DNA of 64,000 nucleotides from Acaryochloris sp. CCMEE 5410 (lineage in GTDB: Bacteria > Cyanobacteriota > Cyanobacteriia > Thermosynechococcales > Thermosynechococcaceae), in contig NZ_AFEJ02000003.1 in NCBI RefSeq assembly GCF_000238775.2, forward strand, positions 310,001 through 374,000. Reading direction: 5' to 3'. Below are positions 1 through 9,494 of this stretch, one piece after another (positions within the stretch are counted from its first letter, which is position 1; each line of letters begins with the position of its first letter). Made by a program: the position numbers and the translations under genes. The notes below the pieces were generated by a model. That model was not told the origin of the DNA. It searched no databases and saw only the letters and a list, made by a program, of their open reading frames with translations.

Positions 1-137
1 GCCGCCAACACCGACTGAAAACCCCTGATGCAATAATTGTCGCCAGTGCTATGGCAATGAAAGCAACATTGATTACCAATGATCAACAACTGAAGAATTT
101 GAATGTTGTAGCCACGCTAGGACTTGAGTATTCGTGA
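1..137 (+). CDS. PIN-domain toxin (VapC-like), 3' fragment
   Basis: The window opens inside this gene; the reading frame starts at base 3 and ends with TGA. The 44 visible residues include LKTPDAIIVASAMAMKATL followed by TNDQQL. This is the usual end of a PIN nuclease: a conserved Asp in PDA, a helix of small residues, then the T-N-D motif that supplies the last metal ligand. VapC toxins of this family cleave RNA and are normally paired with an antitoxin gene just upstream, which would lie outside the window. The catalytic N-terminal Asp cannot be seen. The PIN assignment is good; the toxin role is inferred. Confidence 0.75.
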   Translation, partial: RQHRLKTPDAIIVASAMAMKATLITNDQQLKNLNVVATLGLEYS

Positions 138-251
138 GTAAAGACTGTGATTCCATCTATTAACACTTGTATCTAAATTTCTTGATTTTTAGATATAAGT
201 GCTCTACTGTTTAGATAACTAGAATCTTCATCTAGCCTTGAAAGGTGCTCT

Positions 252-443
252 ATGGAACCTAAAAATATAGGCATGAAAAGCGCATGGGAGGCTCATCAGC
301 ATGACATGCTTAGAGGTTTAGGTTATGCCTGCGATATCAACCACCCAACCGATGATCCAGAAACTATCGCACTTTGGAAACAGACCGCTACAAAGCTAGG
401 GCTCACTTATATAGACAGAGAAGAGACCGAAGCTACGGAATAG
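252..443 (+). CDS. Small hypothetical protein (63 aa)
   Basis: This is a short soluble, charged protein with no membrane segment and no motif I recognise. A purine-rich stretch (AAAGG) sits about eight bases before the ATG. The gene ends 15 bases before the kinase start, so the two may share a transcript. The composition is protein-like (Trp, His, Asp/Glu spread), but only its position and ribosome site support it. It could be a small adaptor of the kinase or an unrelated plasmid gene. Confidence 0.5.
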   Translation: MEPKNIGMKSAWEAHQHDMLRGLGYACDINHPTDDPETIALWKQTATKLGLTYIDREETEATE

Positions 444-458
444 CTGAAAGGAAAGGGA

Positions 459-1775
459 ATGAAGGAAGCTATACAGCAAACTATTAAGGATTACACCATT
501 ATTCGATCTCTAGCACAAGGAGGATTTGGTGTAACATTCCTAGCTGAAGACAGTAACCAGAAACGACTAGTCATCAAACAACTAAGGCCAATCGCCCAAA
601 ATGACCTAGAGTCATCACTAACCTACTTCATAAAGGAATGCGATCGCTTAAAAGCTGTCGGACATCATGATCGAATCCCTACGTTTATTGAGTATTTTGA
701 GGAGGGTGGCCAGCACCATATCGTCCAGCAGTATATTCCTGGTCAAAACTTGCTGGAAGAAGCCAGGGGCCGAGATAGGTATTCTGAAACTGAAGTCATT
801 GACCTATTGCTTGATTGCCTCGAAACCCTCGATTTCATCCACAGCAAAAATTTAATTCACCGGGATATCAAACCAGCAAATCTGATCCGACGACAAATTG
901 ACAGCAAAATTTGTTTAGTCGATTTTGGCGCTGCTAAGGCGGTATCGGAAACAATATTAGCTAAAACATCCCATACCTTAATCGGGAGTGTCTCCTATAG
1001 TGCCCCCGAGCAGATGATCGGTCACGCTACTTATGCCTCTGATTTATACGCCCTCGGTGCTACCTGCTTATTCTTACTAACTGGCCAAGAGCCCACGGAT
1101 TTGTATAGCATCGCTGAGGATCAGTGGTGCTGGCAAGAGACCTATCAAACCTCACCCGAGTTTGCTGAAGTTTTAAATAAGTTAATCCATCGAGCAACCA
1201 GTAAGCGCTATACGACTGCCAAGGAAGCGCGGAATGATGTGGCTGATGTTTGCGATCGCATTCGGAAACGGGAAAAAAATGAAGCTCGTGCCCATCAAAT
1301 ACAAACGCTTCGCCGCCATCAACTGGTACGCACTACCCGTAAAGTTGCCTTGAGAGTAGCCGCTGTAGCCGCTCTTGGGGTGGGAATCTGGCAAGTAACA
1401 CCAGTGATTACTTCTAACATCGAAAAGCTTCCCACTATTATCACCACAGAGGATCAGCCCCCCATCATCATCGAAAACGATGAGCCAAAGCCCGAAGTCA
1501 ACCCCTTTGAATTTGAAGGAGATTCTAAAAGTATTGAAGAATTAGTAAAGTCAAAAATGATTGCTGCTGGTTATCCAGCAATGATTGTAGAGCCTATCCC
1601 CTTTATGCTCGGTGCAGTAAAATTTGTTGTTCTAGCAAGCGGTATATTCTCACTAGGTTTCACGTATATTTCTTTCTCAAGGGGAGAGCGATTAGACACT
1701 TCCCGATTAGTCACTTCTGGCTTGCTGATGATTTTCGTACTCATTGGCCCACATCTTTTAATCGCTCTGTTGTAG
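459..1775 (+). CDS. Serine/threonine protein kinase with C-terminal membrane segments
   Basis: A eukaryotic-type kinase domain fills the first ~270 residues: glycine-rich loop AQGGFG (19-24), the ATP-binding Lys40 in VIKQL, catalytic loop HRDIKPAN with Asp136, DFG at 155-157, and the SAPEQ (APE-like) motif near 181. All key catalytic residues are present, so activity is expected. A helix rich in Arg leads to one membrane segment near residues 300-320, and two more lie at the C terminus, giving a membrane-anchored kinase. A good Shine-Dalgarno (AAAGGAAAGGG) precedes the ATG. The next two genes follow within a few bases, so a membrane protein and a telomere-resolvase-like enzyme are probably co-transcribed with it. 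The phosphorylation target is unknown. Confidence 0.9.
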   Translation: MKEAIQQTIKDYTIIRSLAQGGFGVTFLAEDSNQKRLVIKQLRPIAQNDLESSLTYFIKECDRLKAVGHHDRIPTFIEYFEEGGQHHIVQQYIPGQNLLEEARGRDRYSETEVIDLLLDCLETLDFIHSKNLIHRDIKPANLIRRQIDSKICLVDFGAAKAVSETILAKTSHTLIGSVSYSAPEQMIGHATYASDLYALGATCLFLLTGQEPTDLYSIAEDQWCWQETYQTSPEFAEVLNKLIHRATSKRYTTAKEARNDVADVCDRIRKREKNEARAHQIQTLRRHQLVRTTRKVALRVAAVAALGVGIWQVTPVITSNIEKLPTIITTEDQPPIIIENDEPKPEVNPFEFEGDSKSIEELVKSKMIAAGYPAMIVEPIPFMLGAVKFVVLASGIFSLGFTYISFSRGERLDTSRLVTSGLLMIFVLIGPHLLIALL

Positions 1776-1787
1776 GTATTGATCAAT

Positions 1788-2033
1788 ATGTCTAAACAGA
1801 CTGGGCTTAAACTCACAACCATCTTCGTCACCATCCCTTTTGCCCTGGCAATCAGCACGGGCTTATCAATCCCAGTTGTATTTTCAATTTTGAATGCTTT
1901 AGGAATGCCAGACTGGTCCGCCCCTCAAAGGGATTTCGGCTGGCTGATAGCTGCATTGATCCTTAGCGCTGTTTCCTACTTTGTTGTCAGCAAAATTTTA
2001 GACGAGAACGACCAATCTCAGTCTCCTTCCTAA
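1788..2033 (+). CDS. Small membrane protein, two transmembrane helices
   Basis: This protein of about 81 residues has a hydrophobic helix near each end (LTTIFVTIPFALAIS and WLIAALILSAVSYFVV) and a short acidic tail. A TTG nine bases upstream could start it, but the ATG used here is the more likely start. It sits between the kinase and the telomere-resolvase-like gene with gaps of 12 and 2 bases, so it belongs to their operon. No family is recognised. Confidence 0.6.
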   Translation: MSKQTGLKLTTIFVTIPFALAISTGLSIPVVFSILNALGMPDWSAPQRDFGWLIAALILSAVSYFVVSKILDENDQSQSPS

Positions 2034-2035
2034 TT

Positions 2036-3979
2036 ATGAGAGCGTGGCTAAAATCAATCTACCAATCGACCTTTTTCCCTGCAATATCTAACTTGAAAGA
2101 TACTGAAGAAGACCGGGAAACAGCCTCGCAATGGGTAGTTTGGATGAGGAAACAGTGGTCAGGTCACGGACTAACCACCTTGAATCAACAAAAGAACCCA
2201 ATGACAGAGGTTCGGAGGGCACTTAAGGATCAATTATCACCAGACCACATCATTTTTGATTACATGCAATTTACTGAGAATCAGTGGATTGAGATTAACC
2301 TTCAAGCAGCTCCTACACCCATTGTCTATGGCGACCCGTTGATTAAAGACCCTGACACCATTGTCCACAGAGCGACCCAACTCCTAAATAGCCGTCAATG
2401 GGCTGATAGCCTAGCTGGCCTGACCGCAGTTACGGGGCGACGTTGCGCCGAGCTACTGAAAACAGCTACATTTGCCTATCAATCTCCGGTTAGTATTTGG
2501 CTCACTGGAGCAACCAAAGCCAAGCAAAAGGAACCTCTTTCTTTTGAGCTACCCACCCTTGCTCCCGCTCAACAGGTATTAGACATAATCTCCAAGGTCC
2601 GTAAGTTGGTGGATACAACGGGAATGAATAACCGGCAGATCAATGCTCAGTATGAAGCCGATGTGGTTACGGCCTGCGATCGCACCTTCTGGGATCTTCT
2701 TGATCACGAGCGTGTAGAAGGAAATATCTACAACCATCTTTCCCGCACTGTTTACGCCCGGATAGCTACTCTTTGGTACGCACCCCCACAAATCCTGGAT
2801 ATTGACTTCATGGCAGCAATCCAAGGCCACACCATTATCCTGGGAACCAATGACCTAGAGGATAAAAAAGCCCTCGCAGAAAAGCGACATTATTTTGATT
2901 ACCAGATCGGAACTCAACAAGGTCAAATAGATTCACGGCAAGGTATTCGTCTGAGTGACCCAGACGTGAGTTTTCTAGAGAATTTCCAAGGCGAGGATGA
3001 ACTTGCACCTAAAATAGAAGACACACCTGTACCTAATCCAGTCATGAGTCAACCATCTGCTAGCTCAATTCGGGTATACAAGAAAGACCGGCAACGCTTG
3101 ATGAAAATTCTGGAAGCGTATGGCATAGAGGGGACACGCCCTGAGCAAATGTCGGCGTTTATTTCCGAGGCAGAACAGAAACTCAAACAAACCCAGCTTC
3201 TTGAAAAGGGTGTTAAAGCGTTCATCAAGTCACTCAAAGCCCTGGAGACTCCTGAAGAGATTCGTGACCTCGTACTGAAAGAGATTGCCAAGTTTGAAGA
3301 TTACCCCGATTTCTTCGGAACTTATCGCAACGAGATTCAAGACGCAGTGAGATCGTGCAACTTACCACTCGTGGATGGTAAGACAGCTTTGCGATCGCAA
3401 AATGTCAAGGAAGGCGTCACCTATGAACAGCGAAAGCACTTCGCCTTATTATTTTTAGACAATCCAGATATGACACTTCAAGCACCTGAATCACTCGTAG
3501 CACCAAACAACGGCACACCAACCCCTTCAGCTACCACCACCGATCAAAAGCTGGATATCATCACCGATACGCTTACTCAGTTATGCCAGCTTATGCTTCA
3601 GCAGCAACAGCAATCGGTGCAGCAGCAACCCAACGTTGTTGGACAGACTATTCCTCTTTCACAACCTCCAGCCCCGGCGAAGAAGAGAGGGAGAGGCCGC
3701 TTAGATCCAGAAGAGGCAGATGCCAAGATTCACCGTGCTATCGATGCAATTATGGCTTTCAATGACACTGCCAACCGACCTCAAGAAGAGATGTGGCGAA
3801 TAGGAATTTCTTCACTTAAAAGACTTACGAGTTCGTCTCAGAGCGTCATTCAGAGGGTTTGCAAGAAGAGGAAAAAAGATATTGATGCCCATCATGAGAA
3901 GCACAATCTAGGAAAGTACCATAATCTACCCCATGGACATGCAGGGATTATGATCGATGATGTTATTGCCTGGGAGTGA
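2036..3979 (+). CDS. Telomere resolvase (protelomerase)-like tyrosine recombinase
   Basis: Residues ~110-290 fit the catalytic core of protelomerases (TelN/TelK/ResT family), which cut a palindromic site and reseal it as hairpin ends through a Tyr-DNA intermediate. The motif LTAVTGRRCAELLKTA carries the first Arg (135/136), as in protelomerases. Lys161/163 in a predicted hairpin, Arg237 in HLSR, His265 in IQGH and a Tyr (286 or 289) in HYFDY fit the remaining R-K-R-H-Y positions. The His-Tyr spacing is longer than in TelN, so the nucleophile is uncertain. A Gln-rich linker and a basic C-terminal region with a possible helix-turn-helix (~600-630) follow. The start lies 2 bases after the previous stop, so it is the last gene of the kinase operon. 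It could be an ordinary tyrosine recombinase relative, but the TGRR context argues for the telomere-resolvase branch. Confidence 0.7.
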   Translation: MRAWLKSIYQSTFFPAISNLKDTEEDRETASQWVVWMRKQWSGHGLTTLNQQKNPMTEVRRALKDQLSPDHIIFDYMQFTENQWIEINLQAAPTPIVYGDPLIKDPDTIVHRATQLLNSRQWADSLAGLTAVTGRRCAELLKTATFAYQSPVSIWLTGATKAKQKEPLSFELPTLAPAQQVLDIISKVRKLVDTTGMNNRQINAQYEADVVTACDRTFWDLLDHERVEGNIYNHLSRTVYARIATLWYAPPQILDIDFMAAIQGHTIILGTNDLEDKKALAEKRHYFDYQIGTQQGQIDSRQGIRLSDPDVSFLENFQGEDELAPKIEDTPVPNPVMSQPSASSIRVYKKDRQRLMKILEAYGIEGTRPEQMSAFISEAEQKLKQTQLLEKGVKAFIKSLKALETPEEIRDLVLKEIAKFEDYPDFFGTYRNEIQDAVRSCNLPLVDGKTALRSQNVKEGVTYEQRKHFALLFLDNPDMTLQAPESLVAPNNGTPTPSATTTDQKLDIITDTLTQLCQLMLQQQQQSVQQQPNVVGQTIPLSQPPAPAKKRGRGRLDPEEADAKIHRAIDAIMAFNDTANRPQEEMWRIGISSLKRLTSSSQSVIQRVCKKRKKDIDAHHEKHNLGKYHNLPHGHAGIMIDDVIAWE

Positions 3980-4017
3980 GGATAGGAACGTGTCACCTTT
4001 TGGAAAAAATCAATGGG

Positions 4018-7000
4018 TTATTTTTGCTGTTTAGCTTCTTTAGCAAGTTTTTTAGCTCTGGCTTTAGTATCAAAGTTGAGGCGAGGATCCCATGTTTGGG
4101 CATCTTGAAAACCTTGTATCGCCTCTTCAATACGACCATCTTTAGCAAGTGATTCACTGTAGTCTACTAGAAAAGGTGCAGCCTCAAGGCGACGAGTAGG
4201 AGTTTGACAGACCTTCAGCTTTTGAAGTTCTCGTGGTGTGGTGATTAGATAGCTGTTGAGCCAATCGCAACCCCTAGCTAGCAATGTTTCTAAATCTTCA
4301 AAAGAAAACATCTCCATATAGCCTAAAGCTGTGCCAGTGATAAGGGTTTTACCACCATTAATCCAACTTATCCCTGTTATATCGCCAATATTGGATTTGA
4401 TTTCTGAAATTTGCCTACCATCTTGAGTCCACAATTTAAAATTCTCACCTGTTCCGACTGTTGCAAATATTTCGCCATCACTTCTCCAACTGACAAACCG
4501 GATTCCTCCTTGGTGAGCCACAATTGTTGCAACCGGATCTAACGCGCGTGTCCAAAGATTAACTTTTCCATCGTCTCCACCCGTCGCTAATACTTGGCCA
4601 TCCTGACGCCATTCCATACTCAGTACACTACTTTGACGGGATTGTATGGAAGCGATCAGCTTACCATGCTTAGTCCAAAGCTTTATGGTTCCGTCGTCTC
4701 CACCCGTTGCCAGAATTTGTCCATCACTATCCCAGCATATGCTATTTACCTGGCCTTGATCTGTCTGCCATGAGATTATTTTCTCACCACTACGAGTCCA
4801 CAGATGAACAATTCCATCATCACCACTTGAAGCTAAAGTTTGGCCGTTGTTACTCCACCTAATGTCTAATATTCTGCCTTTATGAGCTTTCGCTGATATG
4901 ATTTGCTTACCATCCCGAGTCCACAACTTTAAATTCCCATCAAATCCCGACGTAGCAAGAATTTGGCCATCCTTACTCAAACTTACTCTTAAGATACTCC
5001 CCCCACTTTTAACCTGAAAAGCGTTAAGCCACTTGCCATCCTCAGTCCACAGATCAACACTTCCGCTATCTCCTGTTGTGGCTAATGTTTTGCTATCTCT
5101 ACTCCAACTCATACTCAATATACTTCGCCCAGGCCCTTTATTGCCTTCAGAAGGACCAACTGAAGTAACTAATTCTTTCCTTGGCATTAAAAGCCTCAAA
5201 AATTCTTTTGAACTGTTTTTAGATGACTTTTTTGTGAACAAAGCTAATGTTTTGCCATCATTACTCCAACTGACAATTTTGAATATACTCTTTTTATCTT
5301 CGAATATCGTAGTAGGTTTGAGTGCACGATTCCACCGTTTCACAGTTCCATCACGTCCACTAGTGACAAGAGTTTGGCCGTCTCCGATCCAACTTACATT
5401 AAAAACTCCTATTGGATGAGCTCGTAACGAAGTGATCAGCTCTCCCTTTCTGTTTCGCAACTCCACCATACCTTCACTTCCACTTGAGGCTAAGGCCAAA
5501 ATCTGGCCATTTCTACTCCAACTCACACTCATTATCCTGCCTTCACCAGGCTTAGTTATTGAGGTAATCATTTCACCTGATCGAGTCCACAGATTCATCG
5601 TCCCGTCAAATGGACTAATAATCCCTTGATAACCTCCTGTAGCTAAAATCTTGCCATCCCTGCTCCAGCTAATGCTTTCAATAGTGCCTTGTTTAGCCTT
5701 TATTTTTCTTATTAGTGTGCCTGATCGAGTCCACAACTTAATAGCAGTATCAAATGCATCCACGCTCATTCCATCACTACCACATGTAGCGAGGATTTGA
5801 TTATCATTGCTCCAATCCATACATACAACATGATGTTGAAAAGCCTTAATTGTTCGAATTGCTATGCCTGATCGAGTCCACAACTTAACTGATCCGTCCT
5901 CTCCTCCTGTAGCCAAAATTTGTCCATCAGAACTCCAACTTATACTTAATACCTTGCCTTCATGAGCCTCAATCAATTTGATTGGCTCACCAACTCGTGT
6001 CCATAACTTAACTGATCCATCCTCTCCTCCTGTAGCCAAAATTTGTCCATCAGAACTCCAACTCATGCTCATGACCTTTCCTTGGTGAGGATCAAAGAGA
6101 CGCTCTCGAATGTTGAATAATATCTCTAAGAGGGTTCCTATAGGTCTCAGTGCAGGATATTGTTCTAGGGTCAGTTTGTGATTGACTAATTGGACATCAT
6201 ATGAGGCTGTTTTTTGCTGAACTAAGAATTGTAATTCTTGACCCATTAGTAGTGCATTTAGCAACGCTCCAGACTCATCTAATCGGAACTGTCTTAACAC
6301 TGCGGTATTTTGACGCTCAAGCTCAGACCCTTGTAAGGCAATACGAGTTCTTAATTGGGCATCCTCCAAGTCAACTTCTGCTTTTCGACGCTCTGACTGA
6401 GTGCGCAAAAGTTGAATTTGAGCAGCTTCTAAGTAGTACTGTGCTTGATACTTTTCTTGTTCTAATTCATGTTTAGATTGGCTGACCTGTCTAAATCGCT
6501 CTTCAACCTGTCCAACTCTTTGTCGCGCCCGATGAAACTTTTGTAAAGCTTGTCTTTCTTTTTGGCGAGCAGCAGTGACCCTACGTTGGGATTCACCAAG
6601 TTTATTCCTTGCAATCTTAATCTGATTTTTGCGCTTCGTAAGGTCTTTATTGATCCTTATTAATCGTTGATCTTTTATTTCAATTTTATCTTGAGCCTCT
6701 TGTACCTCTTGCTCAAATTGTTTTGCCCTGATCCCTGCCCGATTTGCTCGTTTTCCTTGGTTCCATGCCAAGACAACTGTTCCGAGTACGACAACCACTG
6801 AAACCACAGTAGTTGTGAAGAGTTGTTTAGTAGCCCTTTTGCGAGCCGTCGTAAGAATAGCCTTTTCTTCTTGTTCGACCTGCAAACGTCTTTCAGTATC
6901 CTGACGCTCCAAAGCTTGACTAGCATCCAGAAAGTTCCGATCAAGATCGCTGATGTACCGACTCTTTGCCCAAGCTTCAGCTTCTCGCAGCGCCTGCCCT

Positions 7001-8151
7001 CGCAATAGAAACGCATCGCTTTTGTCTATATCTGCATCGCGCCACTCTCGAAACGCCTCAGCATAAAAAGCAGGCCTCAGCTCGGCAGCAGCCTGATCAA
7101 TCCATTCTTGGTCAAATATCGTGGCATAGATTGGATTTAGTGGCTTCAGCAACTCCTGTTCCTTCACCACCAAGCCAGTAAGCCGCAGTTCTAACTGCCC
7201 AGGGCTATTTTCATCACTCGAAATTTGCCTCTGCTGCAAAATCTGCTGATACAATCCCAGTAGTTGGCCTGCAATGCGTTCATCATGAAGCATCCGATCA
7301 CGAATGGTTCGCAAATGTACAGGTTCATCTTGTGCTTCCCAATTCTCCAAGATAGAAGTTTGCACCAGATTCGCCACAACGGGTTTCCGTTCCTCCCGTT
7401 CTAGCACCAGATGACACAGCTTTTGTGTTAGAAACGGTTGCCCCCCCGTCCAATACAAGACATCAGCTACCACCTCTTCTGGATCATTTACCTTACCCTT
7501 TAGCCCTGCCACCAGTGGGCCTGCCTCGTGGATCTGAAACCCCTTTAGGGTAATTGACTGCCCAATATTAAATGGAGTTCGCTGCTTATCTGCAATTAAA
7601 TCATTGGGTGAAGCGACCCCCAAAAAGCAGAACGTGAGATGTTGGTAGATAGGGTTATCAGCCCGCTGGTTGTAGCAAGCCCGGACAAATGCAAAGAAGT
7701 CATCTGTAGGAAACGGCAGACTCAGCACATAGTCGATTTCATCGATAAAAATCACCGTAGGCTGCTGCACAGCTTTCAGCATCTCGGTCTCAATAAAACG
7801 CTGAAATCGGTTCAAGGGAGAGAGTATGTGTTGCGCTTCCCACCAATCCACAACATCCAGATCTAAATCTAGCTCTAAAGCAATGATATCTATGAGTGAG
7901 ACATACCACTGTTCAAAGTTTAACTGACTACCAATAAGCGTTAGATCAATTGCTACACAGGCAAATCCTACTTCTTGGAGCCTTGACATCGTCCTCACTC
8001 TCAGACTGGATTTGCCGGACTGCCTTGCATTGAGAACATAGCAAAACTGACCAGCAGATAGCTTCTCATACAAGTTATGGTCCGCTTCCCGTGTCACATA
8101 ACTTTGGGCTGACTCCGGCAAACTCCCTGAAAAGATAAAGTGCTCCACCAT
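4018..8151 (-). CDS. AAA-like NTPase fused to coiled coil and 14 WD40 repeats
   Basis: The first ~330 residues are a cyanobacterial AAA-like (AAA_35 type) domain with Walker A ARQSGKSS and Walker B VIFIDEID. A membrane helix follows (TTTVVSVVVVLGTVVLAW), then a long Lys/Glu/Gln coiled coil, then 14 WD40 blades (pattern SWSxDGQILATGGxDGxVKLWTR), enough for two seven-bladed propellers. A short TPR-like tail ends the protein. The ATG used lies two bases after the upstream NTPase stop; a longer reading would run into that gene. Such proteins are thought to be signalling or defence STAND-type sensors: the propeller binds a ligand and the NTPase switches state. No separate effector domain is visible. 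Blades 1 and 2 are nearly identical in DNA, indicating recent duplication. Confidence 0.85.
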   Translation of the reverse strand: MVEHFIFSGSLPESAQSYVTREADHNLYEKLSAGQFCYVLNARQSGKSSLRVRTMSRLQEVGFACVAIDLTLIGSQLNFEQWYVSLIDIIALELDLDLDVVDWWEAQHILSPLNRFQRFIETEMLKAVQQPTVIFIDEIDYVLSLPFPTDDFFAFVRACYNQRADNPIYQHLTFCFLGVASPNDLIADKQRTPFNIGQSITLKGFQIHEAGPLVAGLKGKVNDPEEVVADVLYWTGGQPFLTQKLCHLVLEREERKPVVANLVQTSILENWEAQDEPVHLRTIRDRMLHDERIAGQLLGLYQQILQQRQISSDENSPGQLELRLTGLVVKEQELLKPLNPIYATIFDQEWIDQAAAELRPAFYAEAFREWRDADIDKSDAFLLRGQALREAEAWAKSRYISDLDRNFLDASQALERQDTERRLQVEQEEKAILTTARKRATKQLFTTTVVSVVVVLGTVVLAWNQGKRANRAGIRAKQFEQEVQEAQDKIEIKDQRLIRINKDLTKRKNQIKIARNKLGESQRRVTAARQKERQALQKFHRARQRVGQVEERFRQVSQSKHELEQEKYQAQYYLEAAQIQLLRTQSERRKAEVDLEDAQLRTRIALQGSELERQNTAVLRQFRLDESGALLNALLMGQELQFLVQQKTASYDVQLVNHKLTLEQYPALRPIGTLLEILFNIRERLFDPHQGKVMSMSWSSDGQILATGGEDGSVKLWTRVGEPIKLIEAHEGKVLSISWSSDGQILATGGEDGSVKLWTRSGIAIRTIKAFQHHVVCMDWSNDNQILATCGSDGMSVDAFDTAIKLWTRSGTLIRKIKAKQGTIESISWSRDGKILATGGYQGIISPFDGTMNLWTRSGEMITSITKPGEGRIMSVSWSRNGQILALASSGSEGMVELRNRKGELITSLRAHPIGVFNVSWIGDGQTLVTSGRDGTVKRWNRALKPTTIFEDKKSIFKIVSWSNDGKTLALFTKKSSKNSSKEFLRLLMPRKELVTSVGPSEGNKGPGRSILSMSWSRDSKTLATTGDSGSVDLWTEDGKWLNAFQVKSGGSILRVSLSKDGQILATSGFDGNLKLWTRDGKQIISAKAHKGRILDIRWSNNGQTLASSGDDGIVHLWTRSGEKIISWQTDQGQVNSICWDSDGQILATGGDDGTIKLWTKHGKLIASIQSRQSSVLSMEWRQDGQVLATGGDDGKVNLWTRALDPVATIVAHQGGIRFVSWRSDGEIFATVGTGENFKLWTQDGRQISEIKSNIGDITGISWINGGKTLITGTALGYMEMFSFEDLETLLARGCDWLNSYLITTPRELQKLKVCQTPTRRLEAAPFLVDYSESLAKDGRIEEAIQGFQDAQTWDPRLNFDTKARAKKLAKEAKQQK

Positions 8152-8153
8152 CG

Positions 8154-9494
8154 CTACAACCCTGTACAATCCAAATGTTTTCGAAAGTAATCCCGAAAGA
8201 GCTGGCAACTGATCACACAGGCATTACCCTGCCAACTGACCAACCCCATGCTGTGAAGCTGAAACGCCTGTTTTGTACCCAGTTGAATGCCGTCTTCAGC
8301 CTCAAGCACCCTGCAGAAAGCAGTCTTCAGTGTTGGATCATTCTGCAAGTTGGACAGCAAACAACGCAGATAATTACCATAGATTCCCCCTTCAGTCGCA
8401 GAATCGGCCAATACCTCCATCAACGTAAGAGGATAGTCATGTAAGTTTGATAGTGCCTGCTGTATGAGGTCAGGATGTCCCCCCACCATTTCCATTAGGG
8501 GAGAATATCCCCGCTCATCAAGTTGATCCTCATTAATGTGAAAGCTCTGGGCAAGCTCTTTAACCTGAGACAAGGTAAATGTGGGTAGGACGATTGGCTT
8601 CCCTACATTAAAAGGCGAGTAATTAATATCTAGCGTAGGATAAGATTGCGTGGAATTAACCACAATAAGATGTAACTGCTTCCAGCACTGGCCAGTAGTG
8701 TTACTAAGCTTTGCTTGTTCGTGCCACCCCCGCAATAGTGAGCAAAAATCTTTGAAAATGGACTCTCGCTCAAAGAGCACATCAAAATTATCAAAGGCTA
8801 AAATAAGTGGCTCTTCAATTTTTACTAGAAGATATTTTTGGAAGTAGCGAGTACAGCTTAGACTGGCCCCTAAACTGCTCCGCCAATATTTCTCAAATTG
8901 ATCCTCAAGGTCTAGACTATCTGCCGTATTCGCGCAAAACCACTGAAGGAATGTTTCCAAATCACAGAAGATATTACAATCAGCCAGTTTTAGATCAATA
9001 GTTACCGTTTGATAGCCTGCCTCACTAGCACATCCCAACACCTGGTTCATCAACCAAGTTTTACCCATCTTTTGAGGAGCCTTAATCCGTACTAATGCCC
9101 CAGGCTGCTGAATCGCCTCAAAACATCTTGTCTCAATTGGAGGACGCTCTATATACACTTCAGATATGACAGAGTCAGATTGTCTGCGGGAATCGGGGGG
9201 TGGCTCACTGGGCTGATGCTTCTCCAGCCATCGCTTCATCGGCTCCTGAAAATTATTCTTTGAGACTGGCTCATTCAATGCCTTTCTGAGTTTGCGCCAA
9301 AGCTTATTGCCCACATCCTTGTTGAGATAGTCAGCCGAATACCCAAAGCGCTCAGCAATCTCCACATAGGTCAATCCTTCCCAAGAGCCAATAAGAACCT
9401 TGATCTCAACATCCCTCAGATGCATACCTGTACTTTGAAAAACAAGTGTATCAGCAACCTTGACAACCATATCTTGAGTCAGGTTGATGCTCAT
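8154..9494 (-). CDS. VMAP-type N-terminal HTH plus AAA-like NTPase
   Basis: Residues ~20-90 fit the helix-turn-helix found at the N terminus of vWA-MoxR-associated proteins: YVEIAERFGYSADYLNKDVG then KLWRKLRKALNEPV. After a Pro/Ser linker comes an AAA-like NTPase with Walker A APQKMGKTWL and a Walker B-like ILAFDNFDVLF, in which Asp-Asn-Phe-Asp replaces the usual Asp-Glu. A winged-helix-like C terminus follows. The ATG at MSINLTQ is preferred to an upstream in-frame TTG. It is the first gene of a two-gene operon with the WD40 NTPase. The same HTH type recurs at about 54 kb. A role in ligand sensing or conflict is inferred from the family. Confidence 0.8.
   Translation of the reverse strand: MSINLTQDMVVKVADTLVFQSTGMHLRDVEIKVLIGSWEGLTYVEIAERFGYSADYLNKDVGNKLWRKLRKALNEPVSKNNFQEPMKRWLEKHQPSEPPPDSRRQSDSVISEVYIERPPIETRCFEAIQQPGALVRIKAPQKMGKTWLMNQVLGCASEAGYQTVTIDLKLADCNIFCDLETFLQWFCANTADSLDLEDQFEKYWRSSLGASLSCTRYFQKYLLVKIEEPLILAFDNFDVLFERESIFKDFCSLLRGWHEQAKLSNTTGQCWKQLHLIVVNSTQSYPTLDINYSPFNVGKPIVLPTFTLSQVKELAQSFHINEDQLDERGYSPLMEMVGGHPDLIQQALSNLHDYPLTLMEVLADSATEGGIYGNYLRCLLSNLQNDPTLKTAFCRVLEAEDGIQLGTKQAFQLHSMGLVSWQGNACVISCQLFRDYFRKHLDCTGL

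Noticed and set aside
4500-6100. Periodic repeats resembling a DNA repeat array
   Set aside because: They are WD40 blades on the minus strand, coding in one frame.
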